Assembly (NCBI RefSeq): GCF_012274275.1
Contig: NZ_JAANZA010000001.1
Coordinates: forward strand, 1,178,001 to 1,242,000
DNA length: 64,000 bases
Direction of reading: 5' to 3'
Source: Cryobacterium sp. BB307
GTDB lineage: Bacteria > Actinomycetota > Actinomycetes > Actinomycetales > Microbacteriaceae
The translations under genes and the position numbers were made by a program. Positions within the stretch are counted from its first letter, which is position 1. Every line of letters starts with the position of its first letter. Positions 8,541 to 16,420 of the stretch are shown here, in pieces. The notes beneath the pieces were generated by a model. It was not told the DNA's origin. It saw nothing but the letters and a program-made list of their open reading frames with translations, and did no database searches.

Positions 8541-9473
8541 ATGGTTACGACGGGGGCTAAGCGCATCGTCGTGGCCATCAACCCGAACGCGAGTTTCGGC
8601 AAGAGCCGCGCCGTCGGCCCGGCGGTTGTGCACACGCTGCGGGCGGCTGGCCACGAGGTGATCTCGCTCACCGAGCCGGACTACGAGCAGCTGCGCATCG
8701 TCGCCGAGCGTGAGGTGCGCCGGAAGCCGGATGCGCTCGTGGTGGTCGGCGGGGACGGCATGGTCAACCTGGGCGTGAACCTAGTGGTGAACACGAAGGT
8801 TCCGCTGGGCATCGTGCCGTCGGGCACCGGCAACGACATGTCGCGCGGGCTGGGCATTCCGGTGGGCAACACCGAGCTGGCGATCGACGCGCTGCTGGAG
8901 GCGCTCGAGCACAAGCCGCGGCTGATCGACGCCGGGCGGATGCGTCACGCCGGTGGTGAGAGCTGGTTCGCGTGCGTGTTCTCGGCCGGGTTCGACGCGA
9001 TCGTCAATGAGCGCGCCAACCTGATGCGCTGGCCGCGGGGGAGAAGCCGCTACAACCTCGCGCTGCTGCGCGAGTTGGCGGCGCTGAAGCCGATCCGGTA
9101 CCGGCTCGAGCTCGACGGGGAACCGCTGGAGACCGAGGCGGTGCTCGTGGCGGTCGCCAACAACGTCAGCCTCGGCGGCGGCATGCGGATCACCCCGGAT
9201 GCGCTCCTCGACGATGGCCTATTCGACGTGCTGATCGTGCAGCCGCTGTCGCGCACGGCGTTCCTGCGGATCTTCCCGCGTGTGTTCAAGGGCACGCACG
9301 TGAGCGACGCGCGCGTGGACATCCGGCGCGCCCGTCGTGTGCGCGTGGATGCGGACGGCGTCGTGGCCTACGCCGACGGCGAGCGGATCGCGGCACTGCC
9401 GGTTGAGGTCGACGTGGTGCCGGATGCGCTGCGCATCCTGGCGAAGGCTCCCTCGCCTGCGAGTCGCGACTAG
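8541..9473 (+). CDS. Diacylglycerol kinase / YegS-like lipid kinase
   Basis: A 310-aa protein of the DAGK catalytic-domain family. The ATP-binding GGDGM motif lies in VVVGGDGMVNLGVNL and the second signature is PSGTGNDMSRGLGIP; SAGFDAIV and the C-terminal DGLFDVLIVQPLSR strand are also typical. It phosphorylates diacylglycerol or a related lipid, acting at the membrane in lipid recycling. ATG 8541 fits the fold, which begins with KRIVVAINPNASFGK. Its last four bases overlap the end of the convergent lipoprotein gene. Confidence 0.94.
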   Translation: MVTTGAKRIVVAINPNASFGKSRAVGPAVVHTLRAAGHEVISLTEPDYEQLRIVAEREVRRKPDALVVVGGDGMVNLGVNLVVNTKVPLGIVPSGTGNDMSRGLGIPVGNTELAIDALLEALEHKPRLIDAGRMRHAGGESWFACVFSAGFDAIVNERANLMRWPRGRSRYNLALLRELAALKPIRYRLELDGEPLETEAVLVAVANNVSLGGGMRITPDALLDDGLFDVLIVQPLSRTAFLRIFPRVFKGTHVSDARVDIRRARRVRVDADGVVAYADGERIAALPVEVDVVPDALRILAKAPSPASRD

Positions 9474-9919
9474 CTGTCGATGCGCGCCGGGTCGGTGGAC
9501 ACGCAGGTGTAGACCTGGTCGCCGTCGGCGTCCTTGTCATCGAGCGGGAAGACCATGAAGGTCTGCTCAGGGCGGGTCTCGAAGGTGCCCGCGGTCTTGA
9601 AGTCGGTGAACGCTGTTTCGCACGCGACGTTGACCGCATTCTGCAGCGAGCCGGCGTCGCTGATGTCGCCCCGGCTGAGCACGCCCTCGTCAAGCACGAT
9701 GTTCTCGTGTTCGTCTGAGCACGGCACGACCGTCACCTCGCCGACGGTGCTGCCGTCGGCGGAGTTGAAGCTGAAGCAGTCACCGGGCATCAGGTCGCGC
9801 GCCGAAATCGTGGTGCTTTCGGTGACGCGGCCGCTGTCGTCCCGGGGTGGGCCGGACGCGCATCCGGCGAGAATCAGGCCGATCGAGACAGCAGCCATGG
9901 CGGACAGAACGCGCTTCAA
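9470..9919 (-). CDS. Lipoprotein with septum-formation-like domain
   Basis: A 149-aa secreted lipoprotein: positively charged start (MKR), hydrophobic stretch and lipobox LAGC at residues 17-20. The mature part has the pair GDCFSFN ... VPCSDEHENIV and a later ACETAF/YTCVS, the cysteine arrangement of the septum-formation (Septum_form) domain found in many actinobacterial envelope proteins. Its biochemical role is unknown. It runs convergent to the lipid kinase gene with a four-base overlap and is divergent from the tRNA gene. Confidence 0.85.
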   Translation of the reverse strand: MKRVLSAMAAVSIGLILAGCASGPPRDDSGRVTESTTISARDLMPGDCFSFNSADGSTVGEVTVVPCSDEHENIVLDEGVLSRGDISDAGSLQNAVNVACETAFTDFKTAGTFETRPEQTFMVFPLDDKDADGDQVYTCVSTDPARIDS

Positions 9920-9971
9920 TGAGACCCCCTCGGTATACCAACCTGTTGAGCATGCCAGAGGCGGAGGCGTT

Positions 9972-10001
9972 TTGGAGAGCGGGCGCGCGGTGTGGCATAC
10001 T
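9972..10001 (+). promoter_or_regulatory. Promoter of tRNA-Glu
   Basis: A -35-like TTGGAG (9972-9977) and a -10-like CATACT (9996-10001) are separated by 18 bp and end 19 bp before the first tRNA base, as expected for a housekeeping sigma promoter of a tRNA gene. Confidence 0.6.
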
Positions 10002-10020
10002 CTTGGAGTTGTGCTGACGC

Positions 10021-10096
10021 GGCCCCATCGTATAGCGGCCTAGTACGCCGCCCTCTCACGGCGGTAACGCGGGTTCGAATCCCGCTGGGGTCACCA
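10021..10096 (+). tRNA. tRNA-Glu (anticodon CTC), CCA encoded
   Basis: The cloverleaf folds cleanly: acceptor GGCCCCA (10021-10027) with TGGGGTC (10086-10092, one G-U pair), D-arm with AGCGGCCTAGTA, anticodon stem GCCGC/GCGGC around the loop that contains CTC, and T-arm GCGGG-TTCGAAT-CCCGC. The discriminator A is followed by an encoded CCA. Anticodon CTC reads GAG (Glu), and the sequence is close to the general bacterial tRNA-Glu. tRNA genes are common integration sites, and the unusual segment that follows begins right behind the terminator. Confidence 0.97.
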
Positions 10097-10104
10097 ACCG
10101 AAAG

Positions 10105-10140
10105 CCCCCGGACGTTCTTCGTCCGGGGGTTCTTCTTGTC
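10105..10140 (+). terminator. Rho-independent terminator of tRNA-Glu
   Basis: A perfect 10-bp GC-rich stem (cccccggacg / cgtccggggg, 10105-10114 and 10120-10129) with a 5-base loop is followed by the T-rich run ttcttctt. It begins nine bases after the tRNA CCA. Confidence 0.93.
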
Positions 10141-10147
10141 CGAAGCC

Positions 10148-10236
10148 GTTGCGTGCCAACGCTGCTGCCGCTTGTAATCGATGCGCCCGCTACAGCACCC
10201 GCATCGATAACAAGAGGACGCGGCGTTGGGTGCAAC
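10148..10236. repeat. Long imperfect inverted repeat between tRNA-Glu and the NACHT gene
   Basis: The left arm 10148-10185 and the right arm 10200-10236 are reverse complements over nearly 38 bases, around a 14-base centre. The inner 15 bases (cttgtaatcgatgcg versus cgcatcgataacaag) differ at one position, the outer gttgc...aacgc segment pairs as well, and an 8-base middle part is largely mismatched. There is no T-run, so it is not an ordinary terminator. It might be a recombination or protein-binding site, or a structured RNA. The 360-base space 10097-10456 holds no other gene that I can support; a possible -10 element (tataca) is at about 10416. Confidence 0.75.
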
Positions 10237-10456
10237 TATCGAAGAGCGTAAGAGGGTCACGCCTCTCCGGCCTGTTACCAGTCCAACACCGACTCAAATG
10301 GCTCCCTCGTCAGGTCGACGTCGTGCGTTGCAAGAAGCGATGGGTGGGAACAACGGGTGAGGAACCCGGCAAGTTTGCCTGCGTGACGAGTGTCCGGCTG
10401 AATCAACGGCCATGCGGTATACAGGGTGCGAGGACGTTCAAAGGAGAACTTGTCTA

Positions 10457-12736
10457 GTGAGTATTGCGCCGGAAGAGTCAGGGCAGGAATTCGAGTTGCG
10501 CGGGCTTGTCCTCGCGCGGGCGTTACATGACCCGATGGGTACCCAAGGCGCTGTGATGTACGCCGGCAAGGAACGTGACGGACTCTTTGTTGATCACAAA
10601 GACATCAACGCCTATGAGTTCACGACCCTTGCCACGAAGGAGAAGGCCCGGAAAGACGGCGAGAAACTGGGGGAGTTGCTCAAGGCGGTGGGCGCTCAGC
10701 GGGGCAACGCACTGAAGTCGAGATTGGGATGGTTTGTAACTAAGACCGAACCCACTGCGGATCAACGCTCTGTTATCGAGGCGATCTCGAAATCTTGCGG
10801 GGAGAGAATCAATGCGATCAGCATTGCGACCCTGCATCAGAGGATTTGCAACTCGGAACTCTATATTCAGGCCAGAGACAACGCTCCATTCGGAAGCATC
10901 ACGTTCGGCGCGAGCGCTCGCAAGTCGGCCCCGAATGTCCCAGTGCGACTCATCACCTCAGGGGGTGAGTCGATTACTTCTGAAGACATGGCCGCTCGGC
11001 TAGTAGGAGGCGACCGCGCCCTACTGGTTGGAAATTACGGTGTGGGAAAGAGCCACACCCTTCGGGAGATATACCGACTACTCCGGAGAGAGCATTTCAG
11101 AAACGGCAAGCTCACGCCATTCCCCATCCACATCAACCTCCGCGATTGCGCGGGATTGAAGACGCCCGCCGAGATCCTTCGGCGACACGCGGAAGAAATC
11201 GGATTTGATCACGCGAACGGCCTGATCTCTGCATGGCGCGCCGGCGCCTGCATCCTCTTGCTTGATGGATTTGATGAGGTGGTGCCGGGCCGGTGGCTTG
11301 GGGGCGCAACAGATCTCAGGAACGTGAGATGGGAGGCTCTTAGCTCAATTCGGCGCCTGGTGAGCGAGACACCGGCTGGGGCCGGCATAGTCGTTGCTGG
11401 ACGCTCGCACTACTTCTCGGGTCAAGCGGAAATGGTTTCGGCTCTTGGGTTTACGACACTTGAGCAATACAGCGTCCCGGACTTTGACGAGTCACAGCTC
11501 CAAGACTTCCTGAGTCAAGCTGGCGTTACCTGGACCGTGCCGGAGTGGGTTCCCATGCGCCCACTCCTTTTGGGTTATCTTGTCTCGATCGGAGCGGAAG
11601 ACGCGGCCGGCGTGGCGGGGGCTGTCACGAGAGCGACGGGATGGCGTCGGTTCTTCGACGCCATTTGCGAACGAGAAGCGCAGATGTTTACTGCGGTCAG
11701 ACCCGAAACCATTCGCAGCATCGTGTCGAGGGTGGCCACGCTTGCCAGGTCGCGTGTGGACGCGACCGGCCCCATCGACATGGATATGCTTCGTGCTGCG
11801 TTTGTGGCGGTGAACGGTCTACAGCCCGATGAAGAGGGCCTACAGCTGCTGCTTCGCCTGCCCGGTCTGGCTGTTTCGGACCCAAGTGACCAGTCCGATG
11901 TCCGGCTTTTCGTTGATCGAGACCTCGCAGACACCGCGTATGGACTGGACCTTGTCGAGTACGCCATCGCTCCCTACGGTGAAAGCCATCCCCTATCTTC
12001 GGTCGCATCCTGGGTGTCGGCTGCGAGCGATTTGGGAACGGAAGTTGCTGCCGACGCGCTAAGCGAGATGGGGCTGACCGTCGGCACGGTGATTGCGGCT
12101 CTCGCCGCGCGGGACAAGGCGGAGCAGTTCGACGCGGTGATGGCAGATCTCGTGAGGGTTTCAACTGAGATGCCATGGGACGACCGCAACATGACCAGCA
12201 CATTCCTAATCACGGGGGTGTACTTCGAGCAACTGACGCTCTCGGATCACAAAGTCTTGAGCGCGACGACATTCAAGGACTGCGTAATCGAAAGGCTCGA
12301 TGTGAGTGGTCTCGACGATAGTAGCTCGGTGCCCCATTTTCAGCAGGCTTTGATTGGACTCTTGGACGGTGTGGCGTCTCTCCCGGCTTGGTTGGAGCCA
12401 CGGCTGGCGGACTGTGAGATAGATCGTTTCAGCACGTCCACGCAAACCACCGCGGGCATCATGGCTTTGGGAATCGACCGCGAATCTCGAATCGCCCTGA
12501 CGATCCTCAAGAAGGTGTTTGGACAGCGTGGGTCCGCGCGCAAGGAAGGCGCGCTCAGCCGTGGACTGAGTCTCACCGATCGTCCCGTCGTGCACCGCGT
12601 GCTCGATGAGTTGATTTCACAGGGATGGATCCACAAGTCGATGTCGGGAAACAGCCCCCTATATGTTGGTTCTAAAGACAGACGCAAGGACGCAATGCGC
12701 GTTCTCGACACCCCTGCTGACTTCAAGCTTCGCTGA
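10457..12736 (+). CDS. NACHT-type STAND NTPase with nuclease-like N-terminus (candidate defence gene)
   Basis: A 759-aa protein. The central P-loop NTPase has Walker A GNYGVGKS (residues 192-199, K198) and the NACHT-type Walker B LLLDGFDE (D270, D273, E274), followed by an arginine-containing GRSHYFSG sensor region. The N-terminal ~110 residues contain ERDGLFVD then INAYEFTT (D41, E54), a pattern like the PD-(D/E)xK nuclease core but with Thr at the usual Lys position. The C-terminus has a winged-helix-like segment (DRPVVHRVLDELISQGWIHKS). Bacterial NACHT proteins act in anti-phage defence; that role here is inference. GTG 10457 follows AAGGAG by about ten bases. The gene has visibly lower GC than its neighbours and lacks the word GCATCCG/CGGATGC that is frequent elsewhere, suggesting transfer. 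Confidence 0.85.
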   Translation: MSIAPEESGQEFELRGLVLARALHDPMGTQGAVMYAGKERDGLFVDHKDINAYEFTTLATKEKARKDGEKLGELLKAVGAQRGNALKSRLGWFVTKTEPTADQRSVIEAISKSCGERINAISIATLHQRICNSELYIQARDNAPFGSITFGASARKSAPNVPVRLITSGGESITSEDMAARLVGGDRALLVGNYGVGKSHTLREIYRLLRREHFRNGKLTPFPIHINLRDCAGLKTPAEILRRHAEEIGFDHANGLISAWRAGACILLLDGFDEVVPGRWLGGATDLRNVRWEALSSIRRLVSETPAGAGIVVAGRSHYFSGQAEMVSALGFTTLEQYSVPDFDESQLQDFLSQAGVTWTVPEWVPMRPLLLGYLVSIGAEDAAGVAGAVTRATGWRRFFDAICEREAQMFTAVRPETIRSIVSRVATLARSRVDATGPIDMDMLRAAFVAVNGLQPDEEGLQLLLRLPGLAVSDPSDQSDVRLFVDRDLADTAYGLDLVEYAIAPYGESHPLSSVASWVSAASDLGTEVAADALSEMGLTVGTVIAALAARDKAEQFDAVMADLVRVSTEMPWDDRNMTSTFLITGVYFEQLTLSDHKVLSATTFKDCVIERLDVSGLDDSSSVPHFQQALIGLLDGVASLPAWLEPRLADCEIDRFSTSTQTTAGIMALGIDRESRIALTILKKVFGQRGSARKEGALSRGLSLTDRPVVHRVLDELISQGWIHKSMSGNSPLYVGSKDRRKDAMRVLDTPADFKLR

Positions 12737-12752
12737 GGCGGATACGACGGGC

Positions 12753-12771
12753 GTCATATTCCGAATATGAC
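12753..12771. repeat. Perfect 9-bp inverted repeat downstream of the NACHT gene
   Basis: gtcatattc and gaatatgac are exact reverse complements around one base, starting 17 bases after the NACHT stop codon. It is AT-rich for this genome and has no T-run, so a protein-binding site is at least as likely as a terminator. The rest of 12737-12881 holds no gene I can support. Confidence 0.6.
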
Positions 12772-12881
12772 TCCCGAACGGTCGTGCGACGTCGACCGAT
12801 TGGCCACGGGGCGAAGTACTCAGCACCCGCTCGAATCAAGTGGTGTGCAGCTGCTGAGTGGGAGGTACGCCGACCTGGGGG

Positions 12882-13553
12882 TCACCGCTGGCGTGTCCGC
12901 GAGTAAAGCCAAGGCATGGCACCCGTTTCCAAACGGTGGCGCGGGCCTTCTGCGTCGAGTAGCGAATCGTCGTCGTAAGCGACGTCCGGGTGCCAGAGCA
13001 CCGTCTTGCCTGCGAAACGGGTGACGAACTCCGCTAGATCGGCAGCTCGTCCGCGAGCCAAGGCATCCGCCACTGTCGCGTCACCCAGCAAGTCGTGCAG
13101 GGTCACCCACGTCGGCGGGAACAGCTTCAACGCACCCGCAGCATGCCGCTCCAAGGCATCCAACGGACGTATCCACTGAAACGCGACCGCCTCATCGGGA
13201 TGCAACGACACCCGCCCCGAGGCTGCCGGCGCATAGAAGAACCAGGTCTGCATGCGCTTCGGGATGCCAGACGGCGGCGTCCACCGCGAGACCGTCACCA
13301 GATCGGAGGCCGAGACGACCAGCCCGGTCTCCTCCTCGACCTCGCGCACAGCAGCGACCCGCGCTGCCGCCTCGTCCGAATCAGCATCGAGACCGGCAGC
13401 ATCCTCCGGATCAACCGCCCCACCCGGGAACACCCACGCCCCGGCGAACGACCCCCGATCGTGCGGCCGCTCCAGCAGCAGCACCTCAAGCCCGTCGGCG
13501 CCATTGCGAAGCAGCACGACCGTCGCCGCGATGCCGTGCAGTCCCTCGTCCAC
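12882..13553 (-). CDS. NUDIX hydrolase
   Basis: A 223-aa NUDIX protein. The box is split by an insertion: GGAVDPED ... AAVREVEEETGL, the longer spacing seen in NUDT7/NUDT19-type (CoA or nucleoside-diphosphate-linked) hydrolases. Upstream are LLERPHDRGSFAGAWVFPGG and downstream HPDEAVAFQWIRPLDAL. It should hydrolyse a nucleoside diphosphate linked to another moiety; a CoA-type substrate is a guess. GTG 13553 is preferred over TTG 13577 because GGGAGG lies five bases before it. The gene is divergent from the MBL hydrolase at 13602, with under 50 bases in between. Confidence 0.9.
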   Translation of the reverse strand: MDEGLHGIAATVVLLRNGADGLEVLLLERPHDRGSFAGAWVFPGGAVDPEDAAGLDADSDEAAARVAAVREVEEETGLVVSASDLVTVSRWTPPSGIPKRMQTWFFYAPAASGRVSLHPDEAVAFQWIRPLDALERHAAGALKLFPPTWVTLHDLLGDATVADALARGRAADLAEFVTRFAGKTVLWHPDVAYDDDSLLDAEGPRHRLETGAMPWLYSRTRQR

Positions 13554-13601
13554 TAGAGCCTCCCGATCAAGAAGCAAAGCCTGCCGCTATTGTGAGCGAC
13601 T

Positions 13602-14342
13602 ATGACGCGGCTCGCCCAATGCATCCTCGCCCCCAACCCCGGCCCGATGACGCTGGACGGCACCAACAGCTACATCATCGCCACGCCGGATGCCGCAGCG
13701 ACGGTCATCGTCGACCCCGGACCTCTCGACGAAAGCCACCTGGCCAAGCTCACCGCCCGCCCGGTCGAGCTCATCCTCATCACGCACCACCACCCCGACC
13801 ACACCGAGGCAAGCGCCGAACTTCACCGCCGCACGGGCGCTCCAGTTCGCGCCGCCGACCCCGCTCACTGCATCAGCGGTGACCCGCTCACCGACGGTGA
13901 GCTCATCAAAGCCGGCGGCGCCAGCATCCGGGTCGTTGCCACCCCGGGCCATACAGCCGACTCGGTGTGCTTCGAACTCGCCGAAGACCGCTCGATGCTC
14001 ACCGGCGACACCATCCTCGGCCGCGGCACGACCGTGATCATCCCGCCCGACGGCACCCTCGGCGACTACCTCGAAACCCTCGGAAGGCTGGGCGAGTTCG
14101 GCGCGCTCACGGTACTGCCTGGCCACGGCCCCGAGCTGCCCGACCTGGCCGCCATCGCCAGCCAGTACCTCGAGCACCGGCTCGCCCGGCTCGACCAGGT
14201 CCGCGAAGTCATCGCGGGCCTCGGCCGCTCCGTCACCGTCGAGGACGTGGCGAAGGCCGTCTACCCGGATGTCCGCGGTGACGTGAAGAAGGCGGCGCAG
14301 CAGTCCATCCGGGCGCAACTCGACTACCTGGCAACCGAGTGA
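13602..14342 (+). CDS. MBL-fold hydrolase, LACTB2-like
   Basis: A 246-aa protein with the motif THHHPDHTEA (HxHxDH), TPGHTADSVCF, LTGDTILGRG (metal-bridging Asp) and LPGHGPE. The N-terminus NPGPMTLDGTNSYII and the C-terminal ~60-residue winged-helix-like segment (VRGDVKKAAQQSIRAQLDYL) match the LACTB2/RNase-like subgroup. In bacteria its substrate is unknown; the animal relative is an endoribonuclease. It is paired divergently with the NUDIX gene, an arrangement common in actinobacteria. Confidence 0.92.
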   Translation: MTRLAQCILAPNPGPMTLDGTNSYIIATPDAAATVIVDPGPLDESHLAKLTARPVELILITHHHPDHTEASAELHRRTGAPVRAADPAHCISGDPLTDGELIKAGGASIRVVATPGHTADSVCFELAEDRSMLTGDTILGRGTTVIIPPDGTLGDYLETLGRLGEFGALTVLPGHGPELPDLAAIASQYLEHRLARLDQVREVIAGLGRSVTVEDVAKAVYPDVRGDVKKAAQQSIRAQLDYLATE

Positions 14343-14379
14343 ACGCGTAACCAGAAGCGGAAACCTCAAACCGGTCGGA

Positions 14380-14385
14380 TACAAT
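14380..14385 (+). promoter_or_regulatory. -10 element before the manganese riboswitch
   Basis: TACAAT lies 8 bases before the first conserved bases of the riboswitch, so transcription would begin just at its 5' end. No good -35 element is visible. Confidence 0.4.
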
Positions 14386-14392
14386 CGGCAAC

Positions 14393-14510
14393 GCGAAGGG
14401 GAGTATCCCACTTCACCGCAATCGTCAGTACGGGCCGATCGGCTCCGGGTGCGGTGGTGCCGAAGGGCACGGGAGAGACTTTCGTCTCTTTCCCGCACCG
14501 TCCCTAACGA
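14393..14510 (+). promoter_or_regulatory. yybP-ykoY family (manganese) riboswitch
   Basis: The leader of the TerC gene starts with cgaaggggagtatccc, the conserved GGGGAGTA segment of the yybP-ykoY motif, and continues with cgtcagtacg and the hairpin gagactttcgtctc that closes the second helical leg. This element binds Mn2+ and turns on Mn-efflux genes, including TerC-family transporters. Whether it acts on transcription or on translation is not clear: no T-run is present and the start codon has no obvious ribosome binding site. The boundaries are approximate. Confidence 0.85.
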
Positions 14511-14522
14511 ACGGACACACCT

Positions 14523-15506
14523 TTGCAATTACCGCTGTGGTTCGAAATCGGCTCCCTGGCCGTGCTGACGCTCATCATCATCTTCGACCTCGTGCTCGCC
14601 TTCAAACGGCCACACGTCCCCTCCACGAGGGAATCCAGCCTCTGGGTCAGCTTCTACGTCGTGCTCGCGCTGATCTTCGCGGGCCTGATGTTCTGGCTCG
14701 GCGGCGTGCAGAAGGGCAGCGAGTTCATCGCCGGCTGGCTCACCGAATACAGCCTCAGCATCGACAACCTGTTCGTCTTCCTGATCATCATGGGCCGCTT
14801 CGCGGTGCCCAGGAAGTACCAGCAGGAAGTACTCATGGTCGGCATCATGATCGCCCTCGTGCTGCGCGGCATCTTCATCCTGCTCGGCGCGCAGCTGATC
14901 GCGAACTTCAGCTGGATCTTCTACATCTTCGGCGTCTTCCTGCTCTGGACGGCGTGGAACCAGGCGTTCACGAGCCATGAGGACGAGGCGGAGAGCGAGA
15001 ACAGGATCATCGGATTCCTGCGCAAGCGCATCCGGATGACCGACCAGTTCGAGGGCGGCAAGCTCCGCACGGTCGTCGACGGACAGAGGATGTTCACGCC
15101 GATCCTGGCGGTGATCATCGCGCTGGGCACAACGGACCTTGTCTTCGCGGTCGACTCGATCCCGGCGATCTTCGGCATCACGCAAGACGCGTTCATCGTC
15201 TTCACCGCGAACATCTTCGCGCTCATGGGACTGCGGCAGCTGTACTTCCTGCTCGGCGACCTCGTCGAGAAGCTCGTCTACCTGCACTACGGCATCGCCT
15301 TCATCCTCGCCTTCATCGGTGTGAAGCTCGTGTTCCACGCGCTGCACACCAACGAGGTGCCGTTCATCAACGGCGGCGAGCCCATCCTGTGGGTGCCGGA
15401 GATCGGCACCGGACTGTCGCTCATCGTCATCGTCGCGGCGATGACCATCGCGACCGTGGCGAGCCTGATGCGGATGCGCAAGGACCGCGACCGGATCAGC
15501 AGCTGA
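14523..15506 (+). CDS. TerC-family integral membrane transporter (probable Mn2+ exporter)
   Basis: A 327-aa polytopic protein with about eight or nine hydrophobic segments. Two family signatures with membrane-embedded acidic residues are present: EYSLSIDNLFVF and TDLVFAVDSIPAIF, the likely metal path. Relatives (Alx, MeeF/MeeY) export manganese, some to supply extracytoplasmic metalloenzymes. The yybP-ykoY element directly upstream fits Mn-induced expression. The start is TTG 14523 (MQLPLWFEIG); a weak ribosome binding site may mean that the riboswitch controls initiation. Confidence 0.93.
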   Translation: MQLPLWFEIGSLAVLTLIIIFDLVLAFKRPHVPSTRESSLWVSFYVVLALIFAGLMFWLGGVQKGSEFIAGWLTEYSLSIDNLFVFLIIMGRFAVPRKYQQEVLMVGIMIALVLRGIFILLGAQLIANFSWIFYIFGVFLLWTAWNQAFTSHEDEAESENRIIGFLRKRIRMTDQFEGGKLRTVVDGQRMFTPILAVIIALGTTDLVFAVDSIPAIFGITQDAFIVFTANIFALMGLRQLYFLLGDLVEKLVYLHYGIAFILAFIGVKLVFHALHTNEVPFINGGEPILWVPEIGTGLSLIVIVAAMTIATVASLMRMRKDRDRISS

Positions 15507-15556
15507 GCCGCACTTGCTAACCTCGTTGTCGGGGTAGACGCGGGGGAGAGGTTTTC

Positions 15557-16420
15557 ATGACGGATGCTGAGCACGAGTTCGTGCTGACGTCGCCCGGCAT
15601 CCGGATGCGCTTCTCGTCGTCCTCTGACCGCGGCAAGGTGCGCACGGTGAACGAGGACAGCATGCTCGTCGCGCCACCGCTGTTCCTCGTCGCTGACGGC
15701 ATGGGCGGCCACTCGTTCGGCGACCGCGCGAGTCAGCAGGTCATCGAGACGTTCTCGCGCGGCATCGAGGACGGCAGCGTGCTGACGCCGGATCGCGTCG
15801 TCGAGCTCATCAACGAGTCGAACACTGCGGTCGTCGCGCTGACCAGCGACGATCCGGATGCCGTGTGCGGCACCACCCTCGCCGGCATCACCGTCGTCGA
15901 GGTCGGCGTCGAGCCGCAGCACCACTGGATGGCGTTCAACGTCGGCGACTCGCGTGTCTACAGCTGGGACGGTCGACGCCTGGAGCAGGTGACCGTGGAC
16001 CACTCTGCCGTGCAGGAGCTGCTCGACCTGGGCGAGATCTCCGCCGAGGAGGCGATCGCGCATCCGCATCGCAACGTCATCACCCGGGCGATCGGCGTGG
16101 GCGCGGAGGTGGACGCCGACATCTGGCTGTTGCCGCTGGGCGGCAGCCAGACCTTCCTGCTGTGTTCGGACGGGCTCAGCAAGGAGCTCGACGATGACCT
16201 CATTGCGGGCATCCTCGCCGACGTGAGCAAGCTCGCCACCGGCCAGGAGCTCGCCGACCGGCTGGTCGAGGCGGCGCTCGCCGCGGGCGGCACCGACAAC
16301 GTCACGGTCGTCGTGGTTGAGGCGCAGTCGCTCGACACCGAGCGTCTCGAAGAGGAAACCAGCGACCGCTACGCTCTCCCGAACCACCTCGAGCAGACCC
16401 GACCAAGGAAGAGAAAGTGA
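15557..16420 (+). CDS. PP2C-family Ser/Thr protein phosphatase
   Basis: A 287-aa PP2C phosphatase with all metal-binding motifs: SDRGKVRTVNEDS, VADGMGGHSFGD, CGTTLAG, FNVGDSRVY, LCSDGLSKEL and GGTDNVTVVVVE. It should remove phosphate from Ser/Thr residues using Mn/Mg, opposing the kinase two genes downstream. There is no membrane segment, so it acts in the cytoplasm. First gene of a tightly packed block: its last four bases overlap the start of the FHA gene. GGGGGAGAGG precedes the ATG. It resembles PrpC of the bifidobacterial PFNA cluster. Confidence 0.95.
   Translation: MTDAEHEFVLTSPGIRMRFSSSSDRGKVRTVNEDSMLVAPPLFLVADGMGGHSFGDRASQQVIETFSRGIEDGSVLTPDRVVELINESNTAVVALTSDDPDAVCGTTLAGITVVEVGVEPQHHWMAFNVGDSRVYSWDGRRLEQVTVDHSAVQELLDLGEISAEEAIAHPHRNVITRAIGVGAEVDADIWLLPLGGSQTFLLCSDGLSKELDDDLIAGILADVSKLATGQELADRLVEAALAAGGTDNVTVVVVEAQSLDTERLEEETSDRYALPNHLEQTRPRKRK

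Noticed and set aside
9992-10177. A short frame across tRNA-Glu
   Set aside because: It is a product of the tRNA and terminator sequence and does not represent a protein gene.
10148-10236. Interpreting the long inverted repeat as a rho-independent terminator
   Set aside because: There is no T-run, and the tRNA already has a strong terminator directly upstream.
10149-10457. A 102-codon plus-strand frame between the tRNA and the NACHT gene
   Set aside because: It runs through the long inverted repeat, has no ribosome binding site and no protein-like composition.
12875-12886. A second copy of the tRNA-Glu 3' end as an attachment site
   Set aside because: Only about eleven bases match, with one inserted G, and part lies within the NUDIX gene end. 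Without an empty-site comparison it cannot be called an att site.
12767-13024. An 85-codon plus-strand frame downstream of the NACHT gene
   Set aside because: It overlaps the 3' end of the NUDIX gene antisense and shows no domain or ribosome binding site.
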